A stretch of 64,000 bases of DNA from Marmoricola endophyticus (GTDB lineage: Bacteria; Actinomycetota; Actinomycetes; Propionibacteriales; Nocardioidaceae). Below the pieces are notes generated by a model that saw only the letters and a list, made by a program, of their open reading frames with translations, had not been told where the DNA came from and did not search any database. Shown one piece after another: positions 1 through 10,300 of the stretch (position 1 is its first letter; every line of letters starts with the position of its first letter). The stretch is from the NCBI RefSeq assembly GCF_014644415.1, contig NZ_BMKQ01000002.1, positions 207,646 through 271,645 of the forward strand, given 5' to 3'. The translations under genes were made by a program, and so were the position numbers.

Positions 1-27
1 TCGGAGGACTCGGAGGACTCGGAGGAC
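1..27. repeat. Tandem 9-bp coding repeat in rne
   Basis: Three perfect copies of TCGGAGGAC encoding Ser-Glu-Asp, continuing off the window edge. It lies in the disordered acidic N-terminus of RNase E and could vary in copy number by slippage without shifting frame. Confidence 0.8.
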
Positions 28-2433
28 TCGGGCGACGGCTCGGGTGCTCGACGGCGGCCGCGACGCCGCGGCGGCCGGCGGCGCCGTCGCGGTGGAGGTG
101 GCGGTGAGGGTGGCGACGCCTCCGCCGACAGCGACGACGCGGCCGGGTCCGAGGGTGCCGACACGTCCGAGTCGGGCGACGGCTCCGCTGACGACCAGTC
201 CGCTGACGACCAGTCCGGCGACGACCAGTCCGGCGACGAGAACGGACAGGGCTCCGGCAGTCGGCGTCGACGCAGCCGCCGTCGGCGCGGCGGTGGCGGC
301 GGTGGGAACGGCGACGGCGAGCGTCGCAGCCGCAACCCCGAGGACGAGATCACCGCGCTCTCCGGGTCGACCCGGTTGGAGGCGAAGAAGCAGCGTCGCC
401 GCGAGGGCAGGGAGGCCGGCCGGCGTCGCGCCCCGATCGTGAGCGAGGCGGAGTTCCTGGCTCGCCGCGAGTCCGTCGAGCGCACGATGGTGGTGCGCCA
501 GCGTGAGGACCTCACCCAGATCGGCGTGCTCGAGGACAAGGTGCTCGTCGAGCACTACGTCTCGCGGGAGTCGCAGACCTCGATGATCGGCAACGTCTAC
601 CTCGGCCGGGTGCAGAACGTCCTGCCCTCGATGGAGGCCGCGTTCATCGACATCGGCAAGGGCCGTAACGCCGTGCTGTACGCCGGAGAGGTCAACTGGA
701 AGGCGCTCGGAGCCAAGGACGGCCAGCCGCGCACGATCGAGTCGGTGCTCTCCCCGGGACAGCCGGTGCTGGTGCAGGTCTCGAAGGACCCGATCGGCCA
801 CAAGGGCGCACGGTTGACCAGTCAGGTCAGCCTGCCCGGCCGGTTCCTGGTCTACGTCCCGGACGGCACGACGTCTGGCATCTCACGCAAGCTCCCCGAG
901 GGCGAGCGCGGGCGGCTGAAGAAGCTGCTCAAGGAGATCGTCCCGGACAGCGCCGGCGTCATCGTGCGTACGGCCGCCGAGGGCGCCTCCGAGGAGGAGC
1001 TGACCAAGGACGTCGAGCGGCTCACCGCGCGGTGGAGCGACATCGAGGAGAAGGTGAAGGCCGGCGGCGGCAAGGGCGGCGCCCCGCAGCTGCTCTACGG
1101 CGAGCCGGACCTGACGCTCAAGGTCGTCCGTGACCTGTTCACCGAGGACTTCTCCCGTCTCGTCGTCCAGGGCCAGGACGCCTGGGAGCTGGTCGACGGG
1201 TACGTCAGCCACGTCGCGCCGGAGCTGCGTGAGCGGCTCGAGCACTACCAGCCCGACGACCGCGACGGGGTCGACCTGTTCGCCGCCCACCGGGTGGACG
1301 AGCAGATCGCCAAGGGCCTGGACCGCAAGGTCTGGCTGCCGTCCGGTGGGTCGCTGATCATCGACCGCACCGAGGCGATGACCGTCGTCGACGTCAACAC
1401 GGGGAAGTTCACCGGGTCCGGCGGCAACCTCGAGGAGACGGTCACCAAGAACAACCTCGAGGCCGCGGAGGAGATCGTCCGTCAGCTGCGGCTGCGCGAC
1501 ATCGGCGGCATCGTCGTCGTCGACTTCATCGACATGGTCCTCGAGTCCAACCGTGACCTCGTGCTGCGCCGGCTGGTCGAGTGCCTCGGTCGTGACCGCA
1601 CCCGTCACCAGGTCGCCGAGGTGACCTCGCTGGGTCTGGTGCAGATGACCCGCAAGCGGATCGGCACCGGGCTGCTCGAGGCGTTCAGCGAGGAGTGCAC
1701 GCACTGCAAGGGCCGTGGGCTGACGGTCCACGAGCACCCGATCGAGCCCTCGACCAAGCGGGAGGACGACTCCCGCCGCGGCGGCGGTCGCCGGGGCCGG
1801 GGGAACGGTGGCAACGGCGGGTCCCAGAACGGCAACGGTGGCGGCTCGCAGAACCGCAACGGCGGGTCGTCCTCGAACGGGAGCAACGGCTCGCACGCGC
1901 CGTCGCCCGCCGACGTCGCCGCGATCGCCCGGGCCGAGAACGCCGACAAGGCGCCGCTCGACGAGCAGCAGGAGGTGGCCGAGGCACCGAAGGATGTCCC
2001 CACCGAGACGACGGCCGAGACCCCGACCGAGACCCCGACCGAGACGACGGCCGACACCCCGGCCGTGCCCGTCGCACCGTCGGAGGAGACCGCGTCGGGA
2101 GACACCCCGTCGGCACCGGTCGACCCCGCTCCTGCGGTGGTCACCTCGGGTCGTCGTCGTACGGCACGACGCGCCGCCGGTCCGCCCGTCGACGCCCCGG
2201 ACGTCTCCGCGGTCCCCGAGGAGCCGGACGCTCCCGAGGGCGCGGACGAGGTCAGCCTCGACCCGGGACCGGCCGACGCGCCGGTGACGGAGGACGAGAC
2301 GGTGCCGCTCGACGCGGCGGACGCCGACGGCGACACGGGAGACGCGGGAGACACGGAGACTGCCGAGGACGCCGAGGGCGAGGACTCCGTGCTGTCGGTC
2401 CCGGTCAAGCGCAAGAGCGGCCGGCGGCGTTGA
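1..2433 (+). CDS. rne: Ribonuclease E/G (5' end outside window)
   Basis: Endoribonuclease for mRNA decay and rRNA/tRNA processing. The frame is open from base 1 with no convincing start, so the gene begins upstream; 810 residues are visible. The first ~125 residues are low complexity, alternating acidic Ser/Asp/Glu runs with Arg/Gly blocks (RNA binding or disordered). An S1-like RNA-binding stretch follows (NVYLGRVQNVLPSMEAAF, from about base 592). The catalytic DNase I-like part has the two metal-binding Asp segments MTVVDVNTGKFTG and IGGIVVVDFIDM. The Zn-link cysteines appear as CTHCKGRG (about base 1696). The C-terminal ~230 residues are Gly/Asn-rich, then Pro/Thr/Glu-rich, then acidic, ending in a basic KRKSGRRR. 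The core is diagnostic; naming E versus G is conventional for actinobacteria. Confidence 0.95.
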   Translation, partial: SEDSEDSEDSGDGSGARRRPRRRGGRRRRRGGGGGEGGDASADSDDAAGSEGADTSESGDGSADDQSADDQSGDDQSGDENGQGSGSRRRRSRRRRGGGGGGNGDGERRSRNPEDEITALSGSTRLEAKKQRRREGREAGRRRAPIVSEAEFLARRESVERTMVVRQREDLTQIGVLEDKVLVEHYVSRESQTSMIGNVYLGRVQNVLPSMEAAFIDIGKGRNAVLYAGEVNWKALGAKDGQPRTIESVLSPGQPVLVQVSKDPIGHKGARLTSQVSLPGRFLVYVPDGTTSGISRKLPEGERGRLKKLLKEIVPDSAGVIVRTAAEGASEEELTKDVERLTARWSDIEEKVKAGGGKGGAPQLLYGEPDLTLKVVRDLFTEDFSRLVVQGQDAWELVDGYVSHVAPELRERLEHYQPDDRDGVDLFAAHRVDEQIAKGLDRKVWLPSGGSLIIDRTEAMTVVDVNTGKFTGSGGNLEETVTKNNLEAAEEIVRQLRLRDIGGIVVVDFIDMVLESNRDLVLRRLVECLGRDRTRHQVAEVTSLGLVQMTRKRIGTGLLEAFSEECTHCKGRGLTVHEHPIEPSTKREDDSRRGGGRRGRGNGGNGGSQNGNGGGSQNRNGGSSSNGSNGSHAPSPADVAAIARAENADKAPLDEQQEVAEAPKDVPTETTAETPTETPTETTADTPAVPVAPSEETASGDTPSAPVDPAPAVVTSGRRRTARRAAGPPVDAPDVSAVPEEPDAPEGADEVSLDPGPADAPVTEDETVPLDAADADGDTGDAGDTETAEDAEGEDSVLSVPVKRKSGRRR
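187..231. repeat. Tandem 15-bp coding repeat in rne
   Basis: Three near-perfect 15-bp units (GCTGACGACCAGTCC, with the third starting GGC) and a partial fourth encode repeats of (Ala/Gly)-Asp-Asp-Gln-Ser. The unit is a multiple of three, so copy-number change keeps the reading frame. Confidence 0.8.
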
Positions 2434-2550
2434 AGAGCGCTCGGCGCCGGGTTCTTCCGGCGTTCACCCTGATCAGGTAGGCATGCGCCACACAGACCCG
2501 GCGGCACCACGTCGGCGGGGTCGCGACGACAACGAGGACGGCTGCCACCC

Positions 2551-2982
2551 ATGGCCAAGAAGAAGACATCGCCGAGCAAGATCGAGCGCGAGCTGACCGC
2601 CACGACCGAGAAGCTGCGCGCGCGACTCGCCAAGGCCGAGGCGAAGGCCGAGAAGTGGAAGAGCCAGGCCAAGGACGCGCAGAAGTCCGCGGTGGCCCTG
2701 GAGAAGAAGCTCGCGCGTCAGGTCGACCGGGCCGACAAGGCCAAGCAGAAGGCCAAGGCGGACCGCAAGGCCCGCAAGGTCGTCGAGGCGGCCGTCGAGC
2801 AGAATGCCCAGGAGCGCACCGAGGCCGCCGACGCGGGCGCCGGGGCGAGCGTCGTACCGGCCACCGAGCAGGTGCCCGACGAGTCCTGGACGGTCACCCG
2901 GCTGCGCGCCGAGGCACGGGCCCAGGGTGTCGCTGGCTACTCCCGCAAGACCAAGGCGCAGCTGCTCGCCAGCCTGCGCTGA
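2551..2982 (+). CDS. Small Lys-rich coiled-coil protein with SAP/Rho-N-like C-terminus
   Basis: 143 residues. The first ~85 are very rich in Lys, Ala and Glu with heptad-like spacing (KLRARLAKAEAKAEKWK), so a charged helix or coiled coil is likely. After a short linker the last ~35 residues (VTRLRAEARAQGVAGYSRK then TKAQLLASLR) resemble a SAP or Rho N-terminal helical motif, which binds nucleic acid in other proteins. The ATG at 2551 follows a GAGGACGG ribosome-site-like stretch. A DNA- or RNA-binding role is inference from charge and motif only. It stands alone between rne and dnaE. Confidence 0.75.
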   Translation: MAKKKTSPSKIERELTATTEKLRARLAKAEAKAEKWKSQAKDAQKSAVALEKKLARQVDRADKAKQKAKADRKARKVVEAAVEQNAQERTEAADAGAGASVVPATEQVPDESWTVTRLRAEARAQGVAGYSRKTKAQLLASLR

Positions 2983-3070
2983 GCACGGGTGAGCGGCCGG
3001 CGCCGAGGTCACCCTCGGGGCCGGCTCCGACACCCGCGCTGAGGTGGCCGGGAGACGCGCGTCGCTGACC

Positions 3071-3076
3071 TAGGGT
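3071..3076 (+). promoter_or_regulatory. Putative -10 element upstream of dnaE
   Basis: TAGGGT in the context GACCTAGGGT, the same context seen before tRNA-Val (60051-60061). Transcription would start near 3083, giving dnaE a leader of about 130 nt. No good -35 hexamer is visible. Confidence 0.4.
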
Positions 3077-3210
3077 GGATGATCTTCCCCGGACTGTCGG
3101 CGCTGCCCGGCAGACTGCACGACCACTGATCCACGCCAGACCCTGGAGCGGCCCGCGCGGCTGCCCCGTGGCTGTCGTACGCCGCTCGAGGGAAGGGTGA
3201 GCCACCACCG

Positions 3211-6200
3211 ATGCCACGCGACGGGTTCGCGCACCTGCACGTCCACACCGAGTACTCCATGCTCGACGGTGCGGCCCGGCTCGACGAGCTGTTCGCGCGC
3301 ACCGCCGAGCTCGGCATGGACGCGATCGCGATGACCGACCACGGCAACGTGTTCGGGGCGTACGAGTTCTGGTCCAAGGCGCGCCAGCACGGTGTGAAGC
3401 CGATCATCGGGATGGAGGCGTACGCCACCCCCAACACCCCCCGCGGTGAGCGCAAGCGGGTCCGCTGGGGCGACGGTGGCGGCGACGACGTGTCGGGCTC
3501 CGGGGCGTACACCCACATGACGCTGCTGGCCGAGTCCACCGTCGGCATGCACAACCTGTTCCGGCTCTCCTCCCGGGCCGGCATCGAGGGGTTCTTCTAC
3601 AAGCCGCGGATCGACCGCGAGCTGCTGGCCCAGCACGCCGAGGGGATCATCGGCACCACCGGCTGCCCGTCGGGCGAGGTGCAGACCCGGCTGCGCCTCG
3701 GGCAGTACGCCGAGGCCCGCCAGGCGGCCGCCGACTTCCAGGACATCCTCGGCAGGGACTCCTACTTCCTCGAGCTGATGGACCACGGGCTCGCGATCGA
3801 GAACCGGGTCCGCGACGACCTGCTGCGGCTGAGCAAGGACCTGCAGATCCCGACGCTGGCCACCAACGACTCCCACTACGTCCTCGAGGAGGACGCGTCG
3901 GCGCAGGAGCACCTGCTCTGCGTGTCCTCGGGCAGCGTGATGAGCGACCCGAAGCGGTTCAAGTTCGACGGCACGGGCTACTACATCAAGTCCGCGGCCG
4001 AGATGCGCTCGCTGTGGAAGGACCTTCCCGAGGCCTGCGACAACACGCTGCTGATCGCGGAGCGCTGCGAGGTCGAGTTCGACACCGGCGCCAACTACAT
4101 GCCGGCCTACCCCTGCCCGCCCGGCGAGGACGAGACGTCGTGGCTGGTCAAGGAGGTCGAGAAGGGTCTGCGGTTCCGCTACCCCGACGGCATCCCCGAC
4201 GAGGTCCGTGCCCAGGCCGAGTACGAGCTGGACGTCATCAACCAGATGGGGTTCCCCGGCTACTTCCTCGTCGTCGCCGACTTCATCAACTGGGCCAAGG
4301 ACTCCGGCATCCGGGTCGGGCCCGGCCGCGGGTCCGGGGCGGGCTCGATGGTCGCGTACGCGATGCGGATCACCGACCTCGACCCGCTCAAGCACGGTCT
4401 GATCTTCGAGCGGTTCCTCAACCCCGACCGCGTCTCGATGCCCGACTTCGACATCGACTTCGACGAGCGTCGGCGCAGCGAGGTGATCCGCTACGTCACC
4501 GAGAAGTACGGCGACGACCGGGTCTCGATGATCGTCACGTACGGCACCATCAAGGCCAAGCAGGCCGTCAAGGACTCCAGCCGCATCCTCGGCTACCCGT
4601 TCTCGATGGGCGACCGGATCACCAAGGCGATGCCGGCGGCGGTGATGGGCAAGGACGTCCCGCTCAAGCAGCTCTTCGAGACCTCGCACGACCGCTACGG
4701 CGAGGGCGGCGAGTTCCGTGCGCTCTACGACCAGGAGAGCGACGTCAAGACGGTCGTGGACACCGCGATCGGCATCGAGGGCCTCAAGCGGCAGTGGGGC
4801 GTCCACGCCGCCGGGGTGATCATGTCCAGCGCACCGCTGATGGACGTCATCCCGGTGATGAAGCGCGAGGCCGACGGCGCGATCATCACCCAGTTCGACT
4901 ACCCGACGTGCGAGACGCTCGGGCTGATCAAGATGGACTTCCTGGGGCTGCGCAACCTCACCATCCTCGACGACGCGCTGATCAACATCGAGACCAACCG
5001 GGGCGAGAAGGTCGTGCTGGAGGACCTCGAGCTCGACGACCCGGCGACGTACTCCCTGCTGCAGAAGGGCGACACGCTCGGCGTCTTCCAGCTCGACGGC
5101 GGCCCGATGCGGGCGCTGCTGCGCAGCATGCAGCCGGACAACTTCGAGGACATCTCCGCGGTCGGTGCGCTCTACCGCCCCGGACCGATGGGCGCGGACT
5201 CGCACAACAAGTACGCCCGCCGCAAGACCGGGCGCGAGCCGGTCGAGGCGATCCATCCCGAGCTCGCCGAGCCGCTGGCCGACGTCCTGGGCGACACCTA
5301 CGGGCTGATCGTCTACCAGGAGCAGGTGATGGCGATCGCGCAGAAGCTCGCCGGCTACAGCCTGGGCCAGGCGGACATCCTGCGTCGCGCGATGGGCAAG
5401 AAGAAGAAGGCCGAGCTGGACAAGCAGTTCGAGGCCTTCTCGGGCGGGATGACCGAGCGCGGCTACTCCGAGAACGCCATCCAGACGCTGTGGGACATCC
5501 TGCTGCCGTTCTCCGACTACGCCTTCAACAAGGCGCACTCGGCGGCGTACGGCGTCGTGTCGTACTGGACGGCGTACCTCAAGGCCAACTACCCGGCCGA
5601 GTACATGGCCGCGCTGCTCACGTCGGTCAAGGACGACAAGGACAAGATGGCGATCTACCTCGGCGAGTGCCGACGGATGAAGATCCACGTCCTGCCGCCC
5701 GACGTCAACTCTTCCGAGGCGAACTTCACCCCGGTCGGGACCGACATCCGCTTCGGCCTGACCGCCATCCGCAACGTCGGCGCGAACGTCGTCGAGCAGA
5801 TCGTCTCCACGCGGCGCGAGAAGGGCCGGTTCACCGACTTCGGCGACTTCATGTCCAAGGTGCCGGCCCAGGTGTGCAACAAGCGGCTGATCGAGTCGCT
5901 GGTCAAGGGCGGCGGGTTCGACTCGCTGGGGCACGGCCGCCGCGCGCTGGTGACCGTCCACGAGTCGGCGGTCGACCAGTTCGTCGACATCAAGCGAAAC
6001 GAGGCGATCGGGCAGGACTCGCTGTTCGCCGATCTCGAGGAGCCGGGGGAGAGCGGTGCCTGGGGGACCTCGGTCTCCGTGCCGGACGTCCCGGAGTGGG
6101 ACAAGACGACCCTGCTCGCCCACGAGCGCGAGATGCTCGGACTCTACGTCTCCGACCACCCGCTGACCGGGCTCGAGCACGTGCTCGCCGCGGCTGCCGA

Positions 6201-6729
6201 CGTCAGCATCGGCCAGCTGCTGGTCGACGAGTCCCGGTCGAACCGCGAGCCGGTGACCGTGGCCGGGCTGATCACCTCGGTCGTACGACGTACCACCAAG
6301 CGGGGCGACATGTGGGCCGCCGTGACGGTCGAGGACCTCGAGGGCGGCATCGACGTGCTGTTCTTCCCCCAGACGTACCAGCTGGTGGCACCGCTGCTGG
6401 TCGAGGACACCGTCGTGGTGGTCAAGGGCTCGCTGAGCAAGGAGAAGGAGCAGCCGGAGATCCACGGCCGCGAGCTCAGCCCGGCGGCCCTGGACACCGA
6501 GTCCGGGCCGGTCGTGGTCTCCCTGCCGTCGACCCGGTGCACGCCGCCGGTGGTGACCCAGCTCAAGGAGGTGCTCGGGACCCACCCGGGCACCACCGAG
6601 GTACGCCTGCGGCTGATGGCGCGGGACGGGACCAAGGTGCTCCGGCTCGACGACCGGCTGCGGGTACGCCCCTCCGCTGCGCTGTCCGCCGACCTCAAGC
6701 AGCTGCTCGGGCCGGGCTGCCTGGGCTGA
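3211..6729 (+). CDS. dnaE: DNA polymerase III alpha subunit
   Basis: Replicative polymerase of 1172 residues, the usual DnaE1 length. The N-terminal PHP domain starts with HLHVHTEYSMLDG (residues ~6-18) and MTDHGNVFGAYEF. The catalytic Asp triad is visible as PDFDIDFDERRR (D414 and D416) and KMDFLGL (D576). A helix-hairpin-helix/beta-binding region follows, then an OB-fold near residues 1010-1060 (VTVAGLITSVVRRTTKRG). The ATG at 3211 is preceded by GGGAAGGGTGAG, a plausible ribosome site. The gene is complete and appears to be transcribed on its own. Confidence 0.97.
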   Translation: MPRDGFAHLHVHTEYSMLDGAARLDELFARTAELGMDAIAMTDHGNVFGAYEFWSKARQHGVKPIIGMEAYATPNTPRGERKRVRWGDGGGDDVSGSGAYTHMTLLAESTVGMHNLFRLSSRAGIEGFFYKPRIDRELLAQHAEGIIGTTGCPSGEVQTRLRLGQYAEARQAAADFQDILGRDSYFLELMDHGLAIENRVRDDLLRLSKDLQIPTLATNDSHYVLEEDASAQEHLLCVSSGSVMSDPKRFKFDGTGYYIKSAAEMRSLWKDLPEACDNTLLIAERCEVEFDTGANYMPAYPCPPGEDETSWLVKEVEKGLRFRYPDGIPDEVRAQAEYELDVINQMGFPGYFLVVADFINWAKDSGIRVGPGRGSGAGSMVAYAMRITDLDPLKHGLIFERFLNPDRVSMPDFDIDFDERRRSEVIRYVTEKYGDDRVSMIVTYGTIKAKQAVKDSSRILGYPFSMGDRITKAMPAAVMGKDVPLKQLFETSHDRYGEGGEFRALYDQESDVKTVVDTAIGIEGLKRQWGVHAAGVIMSSAPLMDVIPVMKREADGAIITQFDYPTCETLGLIKMDFLGLRNLTILDDALINIETNRGEKVVLEDLELDDPATYSLLQKGDTLGVFQLDGGPMRALLRSMQPDNFEDISAVGALYRPGPMGADSHNKYARRKTGREPVEAIHPELAEPLADVLGDTYGLIVYQEQVMAIAQKLAGYSLGQADILRRAMGKKKKAELDKQFEAFSGGMTERGYSENAIQTLWDILLPFSDYAFNKAHSAAYGVVSYWTAYLKANYPAEYMAALLTSVKDDKDKMAIYLGECRRMKIHVLPPDVNSSEANFTPVGTDIRFGLTAIRNVGANVVEQIVSTRREKGRFTDFGDFMSKVPAQVCNKRLIESLVKGGGFDSLGHGRRALVTVHESAVDQFVDIKRNEAIGQDSLFADLEEPGESGAWGTSVSVPDVPEWDKTTLLAHEREMLGLYVSDHPLTGLEHVLAAAADVSIGQLLVDESRSNREPVTVAGLITSVVRRTTKRGDMWAAVTVEDLEGGIDVLFFPQTYQLVAPLLVEDTVVVVKGSLSKEKEQPEIHGRELSPAALDTESGPVVVSLPSTRCTPPVVTQLKEVLGTHPGTTEVRLRLMARDGTKVLRLDDRLRVRPSAALSADLKQLLGPGCLG

Positions 6730-6774
6730 GGCACGGGCAGCGCCGCGGGGACCCGTGTGCTGGAATGACGACTG

Positions 6775-7299
6775 ATGTCCACCGCCACCGACCCCGTCCC
6801 GACCCCGACGAGTGCCCCGTCACCTGACCGACGCCGAGACGTCGCATGGGTGCTGGTCGTGTTCGTCGTCCTCGGGCTGGTCGCCGGGGTGGTCTGGCAG
6901 TGGGTGGCCACGGCACCGACCGTGCTGCGCACCGAGGACAACGCCGTGATGGACCAGGCGCAGCTCGGTGTGAAGGTCAGTGCCGACGGCTGGTTCGCGG
7001 TGGTCGGCGTGGTCGGCGGGCTGGTCGCCGGGTTCGGTCTGCTGCGGCCACGGCGCGACCCGCTGCTGGTCGTGGTGCTCGGCATCGTCGCGAGCGTCGG
7101 TGCGGCGTACCTCGCCCTCTGGCTCGGCGGCGCGCTGGCGCACGTCCCTCGCTCGGAGATCCGCGCGGCCCGGCCGGGGACGACCCTCACCACGTCGCTG
7201 ACCCTGATCTCCCACGCGGTCGTGCTGGCCTGGCCTCTCGGGTTCCTGGTCGCCGCCACGGCATCGCTGTGGGGGGCGGAGAAGCAGACCCGACCCTGA
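6775..7299 (+). CDS. Four-helix membrane protein, DUF2567-like
   Basis: 174 residues. A short polar N-terminus (about 22 residues) is followed by four predicted transmembrane segments: WVLVVFVVLGLVAGVVWQWV, WFAVVGVVGGLVAGFGL, LLVVVLGIVASVGAAYLAL and SHAVVLAWPLGFLVAATAS. The loop between helices 1 and 2 is polar and probably outside. Arrangement and sequence resemble the actinobacterial DUF2567 family, whose function is unknown. It ends 4 bp before the stop of the convergent ABC exporter gene. Confidence 0.75.
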   Translation: MSTATDPVPTPTSAPSPDRRRDVAWVLVVFVVLGLVAGVVWQWVATAPTVLRTEDNAVMDQAQLGVKVSADGWFAVVGVVGGLVAGFGLLRPRRDPLLVVVLGIVASVGAAYLALWLGGALAHVPRSEIRAARPGTTLTTSLTLISHAVVLAWPLGFLVAATASLWGAEKQTRP

Positions 7300-7303
7300 C
7301 GGG

Positions 7304-10300
7304 TCAGCCCGCGAGGTGCGCCCAGTCGCCGCGCAGCCGCTCCCACGGTCCCCGGTCGGCGATCCGCCCGTCGACGACCACCAGGACGGTGTCGGCCAGT
7401 GCGAGGGCGGCGGCCTTCGACGTCGAGCCGATCACGGTGCTTCCACGCGCGCGCAGCGCGGTCCACAGCTCGATCTCGGTGGTCGCGTCGAGGGCCGACG
7501 ACACGTCGTCGGCGAGGACCAGCTCCGCTCGTGTGGCCAGCGCACGCGCGAGCGCGAGTCGCTGCACCTGCCCGCCCGAGAGCCGGACCCCGCGGTGCCC
7601 GACGAGGGCCTCGGGACCGCCGGCGTCCGACAGGTCGCGGGCGAGGCGGGCATCGTCGACCGCCGGGTGCAGCGCGCGGCCGGGGTGGTCGAGGAGCACG
7701 TTCGCGCCGAACGTCCCCGAGAGAACCCGGGGCACCTGCGCCACGTAGCTCACCTGACCCGGCCGCAGGAAGGTCTCGGGGTCGGTGACCGCGACGCCGT
7801 TCCAGCTCAGGTCACCGGTGGTGCTGACCAGCCCGGCGAGGGCCCCCAGCAGGCTGGACTTGCCGGAGCCGACCTGCCCGACCAGGAGGACCAGCTCGCC
7901 ACGGCCCACGACGAGGTCGACACCGCCGACGCCGAGGGTGCCGTCGTCGTGGACCGCCCCGAGGTCGCGGAGCTCCACCGACCGCAGGGGTTCGGTGGTG
8001 GCCGGCTCGGGCGCAGGGGCGCGCCCGGCCACGAGGTCGACGTCGTCGGGCAGCGCCATCAGGTCGCCGCCCCCGGCGAGCCGGGTGGTCACGCGGGCCC
8101 ACGCGCGGACGCCGGGTGCCTCCGTGATGACCCGGGCCGCGACCTGGCCGAACCACCCGAAGCCGAGCACGGCGCCCGAGACCAGCAGCGCGGTGGCGAG
8201 GTCCCACCCCCCGGCGAGCAGCACGGCCCAGGCGGTGACCACGCCGAGCTGGACGGCCACGACGGGCACCCCCTCCAGCAGGGCCAGCACGCGGTGCTCA
8301 CGGACGGCCGCGTCCACCCGCCCGGCGTCGACCCGCGCGAGGTGGGCACGCGCGTCGTCGGTGGCCGCGGCGAGCTTCAGGGTGCGTGCGGAGTCGAGCG
8401 AGGAGACCAGGGACCGGCCGAAGGCGGCGCGGCTGGCCGACGCCGTGGCCGACGCGCGCCCGGCGTACGGCGCACCGATCACCGAGGCGACCGCGGAGAC
8501 CGCCATCACCACCAGCAGCACGAGTCCCGCCCAGACGTCGAGCGCGAGCGTCGACGTCAGGGCGGCGACCACCAGGCCGTTGACGACGTCCACCCACCGG
8601 TCGGCGTACCGCGCCAGCCGGTCGGCGTCCATCGCCCGGGCGACGATCTCGCCGGGCGGCGTACGGGTCAGCCGGCGCTGAGCGGTCTGCCCGGCGAGGA
8701 CCGAGGTCCGCACCCGCAGCATCACCGCGATCCACCAGCGCGGGTAGCCGCGGATCGCCCGAGCGAGCAGGAGCGGGGCCGCCAGCAGCGACGCCGCCAC
8801 CGCAGCCACGAGGGCCCAGGGCGTGCCCGAGGAGTCCCGCAGGTCCTGGACGGTCAGTCCCCACACGAGGCCGGTGACGGCACCGAAGGCGCCGACCACC
8901 GCGCTGAGCAGGAAGAGGAACGCCGGGAACAGACCCCACCACGGGTGGATCGAGAGCACCCGGGCCACGAGTCGGCGCAGGGGAGGGCCGGTGTCCGGCA
9001 CGGGACGGACCGGCGGGGTGCCCGCCCGGCGGGCCGCACCGACCGCGACCGGCCCGCCGCTCGGTCCGGTGGGCGCCGGCGGGGCCTCGACCTCCGCGCC
9101 GAAGCCCGGTCCGAAGCCCGCGGCGTCGAGCAGCGAGCGCAGCGGGCCCGGCTCGGCGGCGAGGCGGCGACGCGGACCCTGCTGGACCACGCGGCCGGCC
9201 TCGAGGACGACGACGTCGTCGGCCCGGGCGATCGTGGTGAGCCGGTGGGCGACCAGCACGCCGGTCCGGCCGGCCAGCAGCCGGTCGGCGGCCCGGACCA
9301 CCTGGGCCTCGGTGTACGGGTCCATCCGGGCGGTCGCCTCGTCCAGCACCACGACGCGGACGTCCCGGACGAGCAGCCGCGCGAACGCGACGAGCTGCTC
9401 CTCCCCGGCCGACAGCGTCACTCCGCCGGGTCCGAGGACCGTGTCCAGCCCGCTCGGCAGCCCGGCGACCCAGGCCTCGATGCCGAGCTCGGCCACGGCG
9501 GCCTCGATCCGCCCACGGGGGACCGTGCCGTAGAGCGCGATGTTCTCGGCCAAGGTGCCGGCCAGGATCTCGGTGCGCTGGCTGACCACCCCGACGGCGC
9601 GCCGCAGCGCACCCAGATCGAGCTCGCGGACGTCGCGTCCGCCGAGCAGGACGCTGCCCGGCTCCGGCTCGACGGCTCGTGAGAGCAGCGAGACGATCGT
9701 CGACTTGCCGGACCCGGTGCGACCGACGAGGGCGAGCGTGCGGCCCGCGGGCAGGTGCACGTCGACACCCTCGAGCGCGAACCCGCCGTCGTGGCCGGGG
9801 TAGGCGAAGTGCAGGTCGCGCAGCTCGAGGTCGAGCACGTCCGCGGCGTCGCCGGTGTCGGCACCGGGCAGGGCGAGTCCGCCGACGGGCTCCGCCGGTG
9901 TCTCGAGCAGCTGCCGGAGGCGTACGACGGCACCGAGCCCCGCCTGCAGGTCCGGCAGCTGCTCGGCCAGCCGGGCGACCTGGCCGACGAAGGTCGAGGT
10001 CACCAGGAACAGCGTCACCAGGGCACCGACGCTCAACCCTCCGCCGGAGACCAGCACCACGCCGACCACGGCGATGCCGGCGAGCAGACCGTGCAGGATC
10101 AGGCCGGACCGCCGGGTGACCCGCACCTCCAGCCGCAGGACCGCGTCGAAGCGGGCGTGGACGGTCGCGGCGAGCTCGCTGGTGCGGCGCAGCAGGTGCG
10201 GGCGGCCGAGGCTGGTGCGCAGGTCGTCACGACCGGCGACGCCCTCCTCCATCGCTGCCGCGTGGTCGGTCCAGGCCATCTCCTCGACGACGCGGCGCTC

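Noticed and set aside
2445..2462. Terminator after rne (CGCCGG/CCGGCG)
   Set aside because: Only a 6-bp stem without T-run; too weak to list as a feature in this GC-rich sequence.
3070..6585. 1171-codon open frame antisense to dnaE
   Set aside because: Mirror of a high-GC coding sequence; its translation is His/Gly/Leu/Val/Arg-rich with no recognisable domain, and dnaE itself is unmistakable.
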